The notes below the pieces were generated by a model. It worked only from the letters and a program-made list of their open reading frames with translations, was not told where the DNA came from and searched no databases. From Paractinoplanes toevensis (GTDB taxonomy: Bacteria > Actinomycetota > Actinomycetes > Mycobacteriales > Micromonosporaceae), in contig NZ_BOQN01000132.1 of the NCBI RefSeq assembly GCF_018332695.1, positions 1 through 64,000 of the forward strand: a stretch of DNA of 64,000 nt, read 5' to 3'. Of the stretch, positions 17,063 to 25,842 are shown piece by piece. Both the position numbers and the translations under genes were made by a program. Within the stretch, counting starts at the first letter, position 1. Every line of letters begins with the position of its first letter.

Positions 17063-18244
17063 TCAACTGGATGCGAGCGCCTCCGTCGGCGCCAATCGGG
17101 CCGCCCGGACGGCCGGATAAAGACCGGCGATCGCCCCGATCACCACGGTTGCACCCACCCCGCCGGCCAGGGCCCACAGCGGCACCACGGTCGGCCAGTT
17201 CTGCGTCGTCGCGTACGCCCCGGTGACCAGATAGCCGAGTAACACCCCGGCCGCGCCACCGAGCAGCGACAGCAGCAGCGATTCGGTGACGAACTGCGTG
17301 CGTACCTGTCCCTTGGTCGCGCCCAGCGACCGCCGCAGGCCGATCTCCGCCCGCCGTTCCAGCACCGAGATCACCATGGTGTTGGCCACGCCGATGCCGC
17401 CCACCAGCAGCGCCACCGCGCCCAGCCCCAGCAGCAGGGCGGTGAAGGTGGCGTTCGCCGTGCGCTGCGCGGCGAGCGCGTCGGACGGCCGGGACACCTT
17501 CACCTCGTCCGGCTGCTGCGGGTTGGCGGTCGGCCCGAGCACGTGCCGGACCGCCTCGACCTGCGACTCGATCGCCCGGGCGTAGACCGTGGTCGGATGC
17601 CCGTCGAAGCCCAGGTAGGTGGCTGCCGCCGACCAGCCGACCAGAGCCGCCGAGTTCAGCTCCGGCGCCAGCGGCACCGGATCGAGCACCCCGATCACGG
17701 TCCACACCCGTCCGTCCAGATAGACCGTGGGCGGGTTGCCGAGCCGGCGGGCCGCGTCCGAACCGAGGACCACGGCCGGGTACCGGGCGGTGGCGGCGTT
17801 CAGCCAGGTGCCGCCGGACAGCGCGGCGCCGACCGTTCTGAGCAGGTCCAACTCGGCGGCGAGCACGGCCAGTCCGCCGGTCTGCCCCTCCGGGATCCGA
17901 TCGGTGCGGTAGACGTTCACGTCGTCCACCGACCCGGTCGCGGTGGCCGACAGCACCGGGCCGATCCGCCGGATCATCGGCACCGCCGTGTCCGGCAGGT
18001 CCGAGTTCTCGCCGAACATCGTCTGCCCCGGCGTGACGGTCAGCATGTTGGTGCCCAGCGCCGCCAGGGCCCGGTCGAGGTCGGCCTGGCTGGACGCCGA
18101 GATCCCGACGACGGCGGTCATCGCCGCGATGCCGATGGCGATGCCGAGCGATGACAGCACCGCGCGCAACGGTCGGGCGCGCAGGCCGGTGCCGCCGAGA
18201 CGCAGCAGGTCGGCCGGGCTCAGCCGGGTGGGCCACAGCGACAT
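17063..18244 (-). CDS. ABC transporter permease, MacB/FtsX type
   Basis: The protein has 393 residues in the MacB permease plan. A first helix lies near residues 27-50 (LRAVLSSLGIAIGIAAMTAVVGI), followed by an extracytoplasmic MacB-type periplasmic domain (about 55-265). Three C-terminal helices lie at about 270-295, 320-345 and 355-385, with NTMVISVLERRAEIGLRRSLGATKGQV between the first two. Together with the ATPase and adaptor it should form a tripartite-like exporter in the cytoplasmic membrane; the cargo is unknown. Its ATG follows the ATPase stop with no gap. It is the last of a four-gene operon. Confidence 0.92.
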   Translation of the reverse strand: MSLWPTRLSPADLLRLGGTGLRARPLRAVLSSLGIAIGIAAMTAVVGISASSQADLDRALAALGTNMLTVTPGQTMFGENSDLPDTAVPMIRRIGPVLSATATGSVDDVNVYRTDRIPEGQTGGLAVLAAELDLLRTVGAALSGGTWLNAATARYPAVVLGSDAARRLGNPPTVYLDGRVWTVIGVLDPVPLAPELNSAALVGWSAAATYLGFDGHPTTVYARAIESQVEAVRHVLGPTANPQQPDEVKVSRPSDALAAQRTANATFTALLLGLGAVALLVGGIGVANTMVISVLERRAEIGLRRSLGATKGQVRTQFVTESLLLSLLGGAAGVLLGYLVTGAYATTQNWPTVVPLWALAGGVGATVVIGAIAGLYPAVRAARLAPTEALASS

Positions 18245-18904
18245 TCAGACCACCTCCCCGTCCCGCATCGGCACCTGCCGGGGCAGACCGTCGGCGATCT
18301 CGTGGTCGTGCGTGATGACCAGGACGGTGGTGCCGCTCGCGTTCAGCTCGCGCAGCAACTCCACCACCCCGGCCCCGGAGACCGAGTCGAGGTTTCCGGT
18401 GGGTTCGTCGGCGAGCAGCACCGCCGGATCCCCGGCCACGGCCCGGGCGATGGCGACTCGCTGCCGCTCGCCGCCGGAGAGCTGGTGCGGACGGTGGGTG
18501 AGCCGGTCACCCAGGCCGACCCGGACCAGGGCGGCCTCGGCGCGCCACTCCCGCTCCTTTTTCGGTACGCCGGCGTAGAGCAACCCGTCGGCGACGTTGG
18601 CCACCGCGTCCCGGCCCGGCGCGAGGTGGAACTGCTGGAAGACGAAGCCGATCCGGCGTGCCCGCAGCGCCGACAGTTGCCGGTCGCTGAGGGTCGCCAC
18701 ATCGTGCCCGTCGATCTTCACGCTGCCCTCGGACGGCCGGTCCAGCGTGCCGATCAGGTGCAGCATGGTGGACTTGCCCGACCCCGATGGACCGACGATC
18801 GCCACCAGTTCGCCGTACTCCACGGACAAGTCCACCGACCGTACGGCGGTCACGCCGCCGGGATAACTCTTGGTGACCCCGGACAGCTCGATCACCTGAC
18901 TCAT
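18245..18904 (-). CDS. ABC transporter ATP-binding protein, MacB/LolD type
   Basis: The protein has 219 residues and one nucleotide-binding domain: Walker A GPSGSGKST (about 39-47), Q-loop FVFQQFHLAPG, signature LSGGERQRVAIARA, Walker B VLLADEPTGNLDS and switch His in VITHDHE. The LolD/MacB group fits the 'LDRPSEGSVKIDG' and 'EPTGNLDS' variants. It powers the permease encoded directly downstream. The ATG overlaps the adaptor stop as ATGA. A much longer reading frame extends upstream but runs through the adaptor and lipoprotein genes. Confidence 0.95.
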   Translation of the reverse strand: MSQVIELSGVTKSYPGGVTAVRSVDLSVEYGELVAIVGPSGSGKSTMLHLIGTLDRPSEGSVKIDGHDVATLSDRQLSALRARRIGFVFQQFHLAPGRDAVANVADGLLYAGVPKKEREWRAEAALVRVGLGDRLTHRPHQLSGGERQRVAIARAVAGDPAVLLADEPTGNLDSVSGAGVVELLRELNASGTTVLVITHDHEIADGLPRQVPMRDGEVV

Positions 18905-19956
18905 GCCGGCACCCCGACCTGCACGCCGGCCTCCAGGCCCGCGCCGGTGACCTCGACCTTGCCGTCGGCGAACAGGCCGGTCTCCACCGCGACGATCCGG
19001 GTGGTGGTGCCGTCGACGACCTGGACGCCGTAGCCTCCCTCGGCCAGCGCGAGCAGCGCCGCGACCGGCACGGTCAGCACGTTCTTGCGTTCCGACGAGG
19101 TGAAGTGGACGGTCACCGACGCCTCGTCGAGGCCGGCCGGCGCGCCGGAGAAGCCGATCGTCACCTCGAGCAGGGTGGTGTCCGGCTGGTCGCCCTGGCC
19201 CTCCTGCACCGCCGTACCCAACTTGATGATCTTGCCGTTGACCTTTTTGCCGTCGGGCATCTCGACCTGGACCGCGGCGCCCTTCTGGGCGAGCCGCTGC
19301 GAGGCCATCGTCAGCTTCACCGTCGCGACCAGCGCGGTGCCGGCGTACTTCAGCAGTTCGGTGCCGTTCATCGCGGCGGAACCGTTCTCGGCGGTGACCG
19401 AGTCCACCCGGATCGCCGTCGCGGCGTACCCGATCTGGCCGGTCTCCACCCGGCCGGTCTCGCTGAGACCGAGGTCGTCCTGCCATTCCTCGACCGCGTC
19501 GGCGGTGGCCGACGAATAGGTGCTGTCGACCGTGAATCCGCGATAACCGAGCGCCCAGAGGTTCTTCTCGAACTGCTTCACGTCCGTGCCCTTGATCCCC
19601 GGCGCGAGCGTCCGGTAGGAGGGCAGCGTGCCGTAGAGCAGCACCACCGGCTTGTTGTCGATCTTGTAGAGCGTCTGCCCCCGTTTGATCACCGCGCCGG
19701 CTGCCGGCAGCCAGGTCACCGTGCCGCCCGACTTGGCGGCGAGCGTGCTGGTCAGGCCGTGGCCCAGAGTGCCGTCGTGGGTCTCCCGGTCGACCAGCGT
19801 CTCGCGCGCGATCTCGGCCGTGGACGGCGTGGTGTGGTCGCTGGCACCCGCACTGTTCCCGGACGGGTCGGGCAGGTTGAAGACGGTGACCGCGGTGGCC
19901 ACCGCCCCGACCGCCACCACACCGGCCACGATTCCCGCGGTCCGCCGGGTGCTCAT
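18901..19956 (-). CDS. HlyD/MacA-like adaptor with a peptidoglycan-binding domain
   Basis: The protein has 351 residues. An N-terminal membrane helix (about 6-27) is followed by an export-adaptor body (DGTLGHGLTSTLAAKSGGTV...). Inserted at about 118-180 is a PG_binding_1-type segment: GIKGTDVKQFEKNLWALGY...ATADAVEEWQDDLGL. The C-terminal barrel (about 200-350) has VTIGFSGAPAGLDEASVTVHF and VPVAALLALAEGGYGV, as in periplasmic adaptors of MacAB-like systems. In a Gram-positive cell it would span from the membrane to the cell wall. It overlaps both neighbours by 4 bp, so the operon order is lipoprotein, adaptor, ATPase, permease. Confidence 0.88.
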   Translation of the reverse strand: MSTRRTAGIVAGVVAVGAVATAVTVFNLPDPSGNSAGASDHTTPSTAEIARETLVDRETHDGTLGHGLTSTLAAKSGGTVTWLPAAGAVIKRGQTLYKIDNKPVVLLYGTLPSYRTLAPGIKGTDVKQFEKNLWALGYRGFTVDSTYSSATADAVEEWQDDLGLSETGRVETGQIGYAATAIRVDSVTAENGSAAMNGTELLKYAGTALVATVKLTMASQRLAQKGAAVQVEMPDGKKVNGKIIKLGTAVQEGQGDQPDTTLLEVTIGFSGAPAGLDEASVTVHFTSSERKNVLTVPVAALLALAEGGYGVQVVDGTTTRIVAVETGLFADGKVEVTGAGLEAGVQVGVPA

Positions 19957-20549
19957 CCGACCCTCTTCTCGGTCGCCGGGCCGCCATCGGTGCCGCCGCC
20001 CGACGTGTGCTGCTCGGTGTGCTTCTCGGCGCCCTCCGGCAGGTATTTCGCGCACGCCTTCTCGGCCTTGTCGAAGGTCGGATCGCCCGGCCCGGTGCCC
20101 AACTTGCTGCCGTCGATGGCGAGCCTGCCGTCGGGCTCCGGGTCCGGGAAGTTCGGCACGCCGTTCTCCCGCATGCACTTGGCCTGGGCGCGGACCTTCT
20201 CGAGGTCCTCGGCGCTCGGCTTCGGCGCCTCGCCACCGTTCGGCATGTACTGCTTGCAGGCCTTCTGCGCCGCCTCGACCTTCGAGCGGTCGACGCCCGG
20301 CGGCTCCGCGACCGCCAGCTTGCCGCCCGACGGATCGGGGAACCAGGTGATGCCGTGGTCCCGCATGCACCGCGAGAACTTCACCGGCGCGTCCGGGTCG
20401 TCCGAGGCGGACGCACTGGCGCTGCTGCTCGGTGTGGCGGTGCCGGTCTGTGCGCTCGCCACCTGCGGATCGTTCGACGCGGCACGCCCACAACCGGCAG
20501 CCACCAGGGCTGACATGAGGGCGAGCGCCGCGACCGTCCGGGTTCGCAT
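19953..20549 (-). CDS. Lipoprotein with two tandem Cys-containing repeats, export-operon partner
   Basis: The protein has 198 residues. A lipoprotein signal peptide ends in the lipobox LVAAGC (Cys at about 20). A Ser/Ala-rich linker is followed by two homologous units of about 50 residues. Unit 1 starts CMRDHGITWFPDP and ends KACKQYMP; unit 2 starts CMRENGVPNFPDP and ends KACAKYLP. Each therefore has a pair of cysteines that could form a disulphide. I do not know a family name. The ATG with GGAGA 6 nt upstream was chosen over an in-frame ATG 36 bp earlier, because it puts the signal peptide at the N-terminus. It is first in the export operon and divergent from the two-component system. Confidence 0.82.
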   Translation of the reverse strand: MRTRTVAALALMSALVAAGCGRAASNDPQVASAQTGTATPSSSASASASDDPDAPVKFSRCMRDHGITWFPDPSGGKLAVAEPPGVDRSKVEAAQKACKQYMPNGGEAPKPSAEDLEKVRAQAKCMRENGVPNFPDPEPDGRLAIDGSKLGTGPGDPTFDKAEKACAKYLPEGAEKHTEQHTSGGGTDGGPATEKRVG

Positions 20550-20619
20550 CGTCGTCTCCTTCACCGGCGGCCGGTCGGCCGCCACGGGACGAAGTACAGC
20601 GATCGACCGGTTTCCCCGC

Positions 20620-20639
20620 CGTCACGGAAAAACGTGACG
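20620..20639. promoter_or_regulatory. Inverted repeat in the divergent export-operon / two-component intergenic region
   Basis: CGTCACG and CGTGACG form perfect 7-bp arms around a GAAAAA spacer. The element lies in the 125-bp gap between the export operon (starting at 20549, minus) and the response regulator gene (starting at 20675, plus). It is a candidate operator for the neighbouring response regulator; this is positional inference only. Confidence 0.45.
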
Positions 20640-20674
20640 CCCAATTGACGCCGCCGCGCGGCACGATGAGAGGC

Positions 20675-21328
20675 ATGCGCATCCTGGTGGTCGAGGACGA
20701 ACCGCTGCTGGCCGACGCGGTGGCCCAGGGCCTGCGCCACGAGGCTCATGCGGTCGACGTCGCCTACGACGGTGCGGCCGCCCTGGAACGCTTCGGCGTC
20801 AACGACTACGACGTGGTGGTGCTGGACCGCGACATCCCCGCGGTGCACGGCGACGACGTGTGCCGGGTCATCGTCACCAAGGGCGAGACCCGGGTGCTGA
20901 TGCTGACCGCCGCCGCCGGCATCGACGACCGGGTCACCGGCCTGTCCCTCGGCGCCGATGACTACCTGCCGAAACCCTTCGCCTTCCGGGAACTCTCCGC
21001 GCGGGTCACCGCGCTGGGCCGCCGGTCCCGCCCGGCCGCCCCGCCGATCCTGCGCCGGGGCGGCATCAGCCTCGACCCGCACCGGCGCGAGGTCCACCGC
21101 GACGGGCGCTACGTTCCGCTGTCCCGCAAGGAGTTCGCGGTGCTGGCCGAGCTGCTGCGCGCCGACGGCACCGCGGTGTCGGCCGAGGTGCTGCTGGAGA
21201 AGGCCTGGGACGAGAACGCGGATCCGTTCACCCACGCCGTACGCATGACGATTTTGAAATTGCGCCGCAAGCTGGGTGAACCGCCCGTGGTGCTCACCGA
21301 GCCGGGAGTGGGGTATCGAATCCCGTGA
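20675..21328 (+). CDS. Response regulator, OmpR/PhoB family
   Basis: The protein has 217 residues. The receiver domain (about 1-115) has the acidic pair in VVEDEP, the phospho-acceptor Asp at about residue 51 (VVVLDRDIP), Thr in MLTAAAG and Lys in LGADDYLPKPF. The winged-helix output domain (about 125-217) includes REVHRDGRYVPLSRKEFAVLAELL and the end RRKLGEPPVVLTEPGVGYRIP. The ATG giving MRILVVEDE fits the family; an ATG 9 bp upstream is possible. The kinase gene overlaps the stop as GTGA. It probably controls the divergent export operon. Confidence 0.93.
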   Translation: MRILVVEDEPLLADAVAQGLRHEAHAVDVAYDGAAALERFGVNDYDVVVLDRDIPAVHGDDVCRVIVTKGETRVLMLTAAAGIDDRVTGLSLGADDYLPKPFAFRELSARVTALGRRSRPAAPPILRRGGISLDPHRREVHRDGRYVPLSRKEFAVLAELLRADGTAVSAEVLLEKAWDENADPFTHAVRMTILKLRRKLGEPPVVLTEPGVGYRIP

Positions 21329-22455
21329 GACTCACCGTCCGCACCCGGCTGACCCTCTTCTACGGTGGCCTGTTCGCCTTGGCCGGCATGGTGCTGCTGG
21401 GCGTCACCTACGTGCTGGTGTCGCAGCGCCTGACGATGCGGGTGGCCGGCGAGGCGTCACTCTCGAAGAGCGTCGGGGTCGGGCCCGGCGGTCAGGCACC
21501 CGAACCGCAGTACGTCGAGAAGATCGTCGCCGGCACCCAGGACACCGCCCTGCACACCCTGCTGACCCAGGGCCTGATCGCGCTGGTCGTGGTGAGCGCG
21601 GCTGCGATCGCCCTGGGCTGGCTGATCGCCGGCCGCATGCTCCAGCCGCTGCACCAGATCACCGCGACCGCGCGGCGGATAGCCACCGCCCCCGACGCCG
21701 ACCGCGGCCTGCACGAGCGCATCGCGCTGACCGGCCCGACCGACGAGATCAAGGAACTGGCCGACACGTTCGACGTGATGCTGGCCCGCCTCGACCACTC
21801 GTTCGACGGCCAGCGCCGCTTCATCGCCAGCGCGTCGCACGAACTGCGCACCCCGCTGACCCTGAACCGCACCCTGCTGGAGGTGGCCCTCACCCCGGAC
21901 GGGGTGTCGGAGGAGGTCCGCCAGTTGGGCACCACCCTGCTGGCCATCAACGACCGCCACGGGCGGCTGATCGACGGCCTGCTCCTGCTGGCCCAGTCGG
22001 ACCGCCCGGTCACCGAACGCTCCTACGTGGACCTGGCCGACGTCGTCGAGCACGTGGCCGTGTCCGACACGGTCAAGGTGCTGACCGAACCGGCCGAGGC
22101 CGCCGTGGCCGGCAACCCGGTGCTCCTGGAACGCCTGGTGCAGAACCTCGTGGAGAACGGCATCCGGCACAACATCCCGGCGAACGGCTGGGTCCGGGTG
22201 CGCACCGGCATCCGCCCCGACGGCTGGGTGGCCCTGGAGGTCAGCAACTCCGGACCGCCGATCCCGCGATACGAGGTCCCCGGCCTCTTCGAACCGTTCC
22301 ACCGCTACGGCACCGAACGCCTGCACTCCCCCGGCGCCGGCCTGGGCCTGTCGATAGTCCGGGCGGTGGCCAAGGCACACGGCGGCCAGGTAACCGCCAC
22401 CGCACGCGACGAGGGCGGCCTGACCGTGACGGTGCTGCTCCCCCGAGCCCCGTGA
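21325..22455 (+). CDS. Sensor histidine kinase of the export-linked two-component system
   Basis: The protein has 376 residues. Membrane helices at about 11-32 and 82-103 flank a short extracytoplasmic loop of about 50 residues, followed by a HAMP-like linker. The phospho-acceptor His lies in SASHELRTPLTLN (about residue 172). The ATP-binding domain shows the N-box LVQNLVENGIRHN and the F/G2 boxes LFEPFHRYG and GAGLGLSIVRAVAKAHGG. The small sensor loop and the adjacent ABC operon resemble intramembrane-sensing kinases tied to antimicrobial export; this is an inference from context. The GTG start overlaps the response regulator stop. Confidence 0.93.
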   Translation: MRLTVRTRLTLFYGGLFALAGMVLLGVTYVLVSQRLTMRVAGEASLSKSVGVGPGGQAPEPQYVEKIVAGTQDTALHTLLTQGLIALVVVSAAAIALGWLIAGRMLQPLHQITATARRIATAPDADRGLHERIALTGPTDEIKELADTFDVMLARLDHSFDGQRRFIASASHELRTPLTLNRTLLEVALTPDGVSEEVRQLGTTLLAINDRHGRLIDGLLLLAQSDRPVTERSYVDLADVVEHVAVSDTVKVLTEPAEAAVAGNPVLLERLVQNLVENGIRHNIPANGWVRVRTGIRPDGWVALEVSNSGPPIPRYEVPGLFEPFHRYGTERLHSPGAGLGLSIVRAVAKAHGGQVTATARDEGGLTVTVLLPRAP

Positions 22456-22474
22456 GGCCGATCTCAGCCCGCCG

Positions 22475-23341
22475 TCACGGGGAAGTGGGGGTGGGAACGG
22501 CCCGGTCGGCCGGGTCGGTCGCGGACGGGGTGGCGACGGCGGTGCGGCGGGCCAGGCCGATCACGCCCAGGGTCATCACGATGGCCGCCACCGCGACCAC
22601 GACGCGGCCCTCGACGCCGAAGCGGAAGCTCTCGTTGAACACCACCACGCCGGCTATCGCGGCCACGATCGGATTGGCGACACTCACCGTGGCCAGCGGG
22701 GCGGCCAGGCCCGCGCCCCGATAGGAGAGCTGGCTCAGGACGTAGCCGCCGATCCCGAGCAGCACGACCATGCCGGCCTGGAACAGCGAGACGGCGGCCG
22801 GCCCGTCGTCGGCGAAGGCGGCCATCACGGCCTTGGACAGGACCGACGAGATGCCGAAGGCCACCCCCGCGGCGGCCGCCAGCAACACCCCCCTGGTGCG
22901 AGGGCCGGCCGTCGTGGAGGCGCCGATCAGCCCGGCCACCAGGATCAACGTGACCAGGGAGAGATAGCGGCTGCCGGTCGAGGTGAGCAGCGCCGGCTCA
23001 TCGGACTCCACCGAGAGGGACATGATCAGGGACAGCCCGGCCACCGTCAGGCCGGCGTCTATCCAGGCCGGGATGCTTATCCGGGTGCGATATCGCAGCG
23101 CCGAGATGGGCAGGGCGAAGAGCAGGGTCAGGGTGCCCAGGGCCTGGACCACCGCGACCGTGCCGAAGTTCAGGGCGATCACGTGCAGGCCCACCCCGCC
23201 CGCGGTGAGCACCAACGCCACCGCCCAGCGGGTCAGGCCCCGCTGGCCGTTCTTGGCCAGACGTTCCTGCGCGACGGCGGCCCCCGCATAACTCGCCGCG
23301 GACAAAACAGACAGCGTGACAGCCCAACCAAGCGACGCCAT
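22475..23341 (-). CDS. DMT-superfamily (EamA-like) membrane transporter
   Basis: The protein has 288 residues with nine or ten hydrophobic helices and few charged residues between them, including LVLTAGGVGLHVIALNFGTVAVVQALGTL in the first half and ATVSVANPIVAAIAGVVVFNESF in the second. The second piece is the conserved end-region of EamA domains. Substrates of the family vary (metabolites, amino acids, nucleotide sugars) and cannot be read here. The ATG at 23341 has AGAGGGG 5 nt upstream and begins directly at the first helix; an in-frame ATG 27 bp earlier lacks this. It is convergent with the sensor kinase gene, with a 19-bp gap. Confidence 0.88.
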   Translation of the reverse strand: MASLGWAVTLSVLSAASYAGAAVAQERLAKNGQRGLTRWAVALVLTAGGVGLHVIALNFGTVAVVQALGTLTLLFALPISALRYRTRISIPAWIDAGLTVAGLSLIMSLSVESDEPALLTSTGSRYLSLVTLILVAGLIGASTTAGPRTRGVLLAAAAGVAFGISSVLSKAVMAAFADDGPAAVSLFQAGMVVLLGIGGYVLSQLSYRGAGLAAPLATVSVANPIVAAIAGVVVFNESFRFGVEGRVVVAVAAIVMTLGVIGLARRTAVATPSATDPADRAVPTPTSP

Positions 23342-23504
23342 AAACACCCCTCTTTGAGCTTGCCTCACTTACCCCCGTCTCAGCCTCTCGATTTCGCAGG
23401 ATCTTGGCGTCATCCGGAAGGTGTAAATCCATCTGCGTCAGTTGCGGTACCCCGACGGGAAAATGCCTTTCGGTGGCGAGGAGCCCGCTGCCACGATCGT
23501 GGTC

Positions 23505-24425
23505 ATGACGGACACGGCGAACACCCGGATCGGCTGGCTCGACCTGCCGGCCGCGGTTCGCGCCCGGATCGAGGCGATCATCGGCGGCGGCCGGGTGGCG
23601 GAGGCCGTGTCGCAGCGGGGTGGTTTCTCCCCCGGCACCGCCGACCGGGTCAGGACGGAAACCGGCCGGAGAGCCTTCGTCAAGGCGGTGTGCCCGGCGA
23701 TCAACGTCCGGTCGGCCGAGCTGGCCCGGATGGAGATCCACGTCAGCGGCGCGCTGCCGCGGACGGCCCCGGTCCCCGAGCTGCTGGGCGCGTTCGACGA
23801 CGGCGACTGGGTGGTCCTGGTCCTCGAGGACGTCGACGGTGCTCAACCCCGTACCCCTTGGGTGGAGGCGGAGTTCGACGCGGCCCTGGCCGCGCTCGCC
23901 GAGCTGGCCGACGCCGTCACCCCGTCGCCGGTCGGCGGCCTGCCGACGACGGCGGAACGCCTCGCCGACGACTTCGCCGCGTGGGAGATCGTCGCCGCCG
24001 ACCCGCCCGCCGATCTCGACCCGTGGCTCGCCGAGCGACTGACCGAGCTGTGCGCCGCGGCGAAACGGTCCCTCGACGTCCTGGGCACCGGCAACACGCT
24101 GGCGCACTGCGACATCCGGGCCGACAACCTGCTGGTCCGCCGGGACGACGGCCGGGTCGTGATCGTCGACTGGCCGTGGGGTGCGATCGGGCCGGAGTGG
24201 CTCGACCGGCTGCTGCTGGGCATCAACGTCCGGGTGCACGGCGGCGATCCGGCGCGGGCACTGACCGGCATCGAACCGGACGTGGTCACCGACTTCCTGG
24301 CCGGCCTGGTCGGCTATTTCGAGTACGTCGGCCGGCTGCCCCCGCCGCCCGCGATCCCCACCGTGCGCGCCTTCCAGCGGTGGCAGGCCGAGGCTCTGCG
24401 ACCGTGGCTGCGCGACCGCCTCTGA
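23505..24425 (+). CDS. Aminoglycoside phosphotransferase (APH)-like kinase family protein
   Basis: The protein has about 306 residues. The APH-type catalytic loop is LAHCDIRADNLLVRR (HxDxxxxN form) and the metal-binding motif is VIVDWPWG, both in the C-lobe. The N-lobe has GGGRVAEAVSQRGGFSPGTADRV and a lysine in RRAFVKAV. The fold is used by aminoglycoside, choline and homoserine kinases; without close relatives the substrate is open, and resistance should not be assumed. The start is uncertain: the ATG at 23505 fits the typical beginning (RIGWLDLPAAVRARIE), but 23463 and 23442 are in frame and none has a clear Shine-Dalgarno. Confidence 0.82.
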   Translation: MTDTANTRIGWLDLPAAVRARIEAIIGGGRVAEAVSQRGGFSPGTADRVRTETGRRAFVKAVCPAINVRSAELARMEIHVSGALPRTAPVPELLGAFDDGDWVVLVLEDVDGAQPRTPWVEAEFDAALAALAELADAVTPSPVGGLPTTAERLADDFAAWEIVAADPPADLDPWLAERLTELCAAAKRSLDVLGTGNTLAHCDIRADNLLVRRDDGRVVIVDWPWGAIGPEWLDRLLLGINVRVHGGDPARALTGIEPDVVTDFLAGLVGYFEYVGRLPPPPAIPTVRAFQRWQAEALRPWLRDRL

Positions 24426-24588
24426 TCCGCAAACCGCCCCGGGCCGTATAAAGGTTACGACGATCGCACCAGGTGGGAGGTCCGGCACACCTACCCGGAC
24501 CGCGACCGGCCGCGCATTAGGCTGGGATATCTGGGCTTCGGCGTGGCGGCCCGGACCGCCGAAAAATCCTCACACGGAACGGAACACG

Positions 24589-25803
24589 ATGATCGACCAG
24601 GCCAAGGTGCGAGTCCTTCTGCTGGAGAGCATTCACCGCGACGCGGTGACCCGGCTCGAAGCCGAGGGGTACTCCGTCGAGTCCGTGCGCAACGCCCTGG
24701 ACGAGGCGGAGCTGATCGAGCGCATCCAGGGGGTGCACCTGCTCGGCATCCGGTCCAAGACCCAGGTCACGGCAAAGGTGCTCGAGGCCGCCGACAGTCT
24801 TGTCGCGGTCGGCGCGTTCTGCATCGGCACCGACCAGATCGACCTGCACGCCGCGTCGGCGGCCGGGGTCGCCGTCTTCAACGCGCCGTTCTCCAACACG
24901 CGCTCGGTGGTCGAGCTGGCGATCGGCGAGATCATCGCGATGACCCGGCGGCTCACCGAGAAAAACACTCTCATGCACCAGGGCGTGTGGGACAAATCGG
25001 CGGACGGCGCGCACGAGATCCGCGGCCGCCGGCTCGGCATCATCGGGTACGGCAACATCGGCACCCAGTTGTCGGTGCTCGCCGAGAACCTCGGCATGCA
25101 CGTGTCCTTCTACGACACGGCCGACAAGCTGGCGCTGAGCAACGCGCACCGCTGCGCCTCGATCGAGGAGCTGCTGGAGACCTCTGACATCGTCACCATC
25201 CACGTGGACGGCCGGCCGGGCAACGCCGGTTTCTTCGGTGCCGAGCAGTTCAAGCGGATGAAGCCGAACGCGCTGTTCCTCAACCTTTCCCGCGGCATCG
25301 TGGTCGACCATGTCGCACTGCGTGACGCCCTGGTCGACGGGCACATCTCCGGCGCCGCGGTGGACGTCTTCCCGAAGGAGCCGAAGGGCCGCGGCGACGA
25401 GTTCGTCTCCGAGCTGCGCGGCCTGCCCAACGTCATCCTCACCCCGCACATCGGCGGGTCGACCGAGGAAGCGCAGTCCGACATCGGCGACTTCGTGGCG
25501 AACAAGCTGACCCATTTCATCAAGGACGGCAACACCACGCTGAGCGTGAACCTGCCGGGGGTGGCGCTGCCCGAGCAGGACGGCATGAGCCGCATCGTGC
25601 ACGTCCACCTGAACACGCCGGGCGTGCTCGCCAAGGTCAACAGCATCCTGGCCCAGCACTCGGTGAACGTCGAGGGTCAGCTGCTGAGCACCCGCGGGGA
25701 GTACGGCTACCTGATCACCGACATCAGCGGCGGCTACAGCGACGAGGTGCTGGACCAGCTGCGCAACATGGAACAGACGGTCCGCCTGCGCGTTCTGTCC
25801 TGA
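24589..25803 (+). CDS. serA: D-3-phosphoglycerate dehydrogenase
   Basis: The protein has 404 residues. Substrate-binding and NAD-binding domains carry GIIGYGNIGTQLSVLAENLG (Rossmann motif, about 150-170), LFLNLSRGIVVDH (catalytic Arg), AAVDVFPKEP and ILTPHIGGSTEEAQ (catalytic His). An ACT domain occupies about 335-404 (IVHVHLNTPGVLAKVNSIL...). The short length without the extra intervening domain makes it the E. coli-like ACT-only type, not the roughly 530-residue form with an ASB domain usual in mycobacteria, and serine feedback is likely. GGAAC lies 5 nt upstream of the ATG. A perfect hairpin terminator follows. Confidence 0.95.
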   Translation: MIDQAKVRVLLLESIHRDAVTRLEAEGYSVESVRNALDEAELIERIQGVHLLGIRSKTQVTAKVLEAADSLVAVGAFCIGTDQIDLHAASAAGVAVFNAPFSNTRSVVELAIGEIIAMTRRLTEKNTLMHQGVWDKSADGAHEIRGRRLGIIGYGNIGTQLSVLAENLGMHVSFYDTADKLALSNAHRCASIEELLETSDIVTIHVDGRPGNAGFFGAEQFKRMKPNALFLNLSRGIVVDHVALRDALVDGHISGAAVDVFPKEPKGRGDEFVSELRGLPNVILTPHIGGSTEEAQSDIGDFVANKLTHFIKDGNTTLSVNLPGVALPEQDGMSRIVHVHLNTPGVLAKVNSILAQHSVNVEGQLLSTRGEYGYLITDISGGYSDEVLDQLRNMEQTVRLRVLS

Positions 25804-25815
25804 ACTGAGGGAAAA

Positions 25816-25842
25816 GGGGGCCGGCCCGCGAAGGCCGGCCCT
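25816..25842. terminator. Terminator hairpin after serA
   Basis: Perfect 9-bp stem GGGCCGGCC/GGCCGGCCC with loop CGCGAA, preceded by GAAAAGG. It separates serA from the convergent membrane-protein gene and can act in both directions. Confidence 0.85.

Noticed and set aside
23505..24425. Antibiotic resistance assignment for the APH-like gene
   Set aside because: The fold covers many kinases, and no feature points to aminoglycoside specificity.
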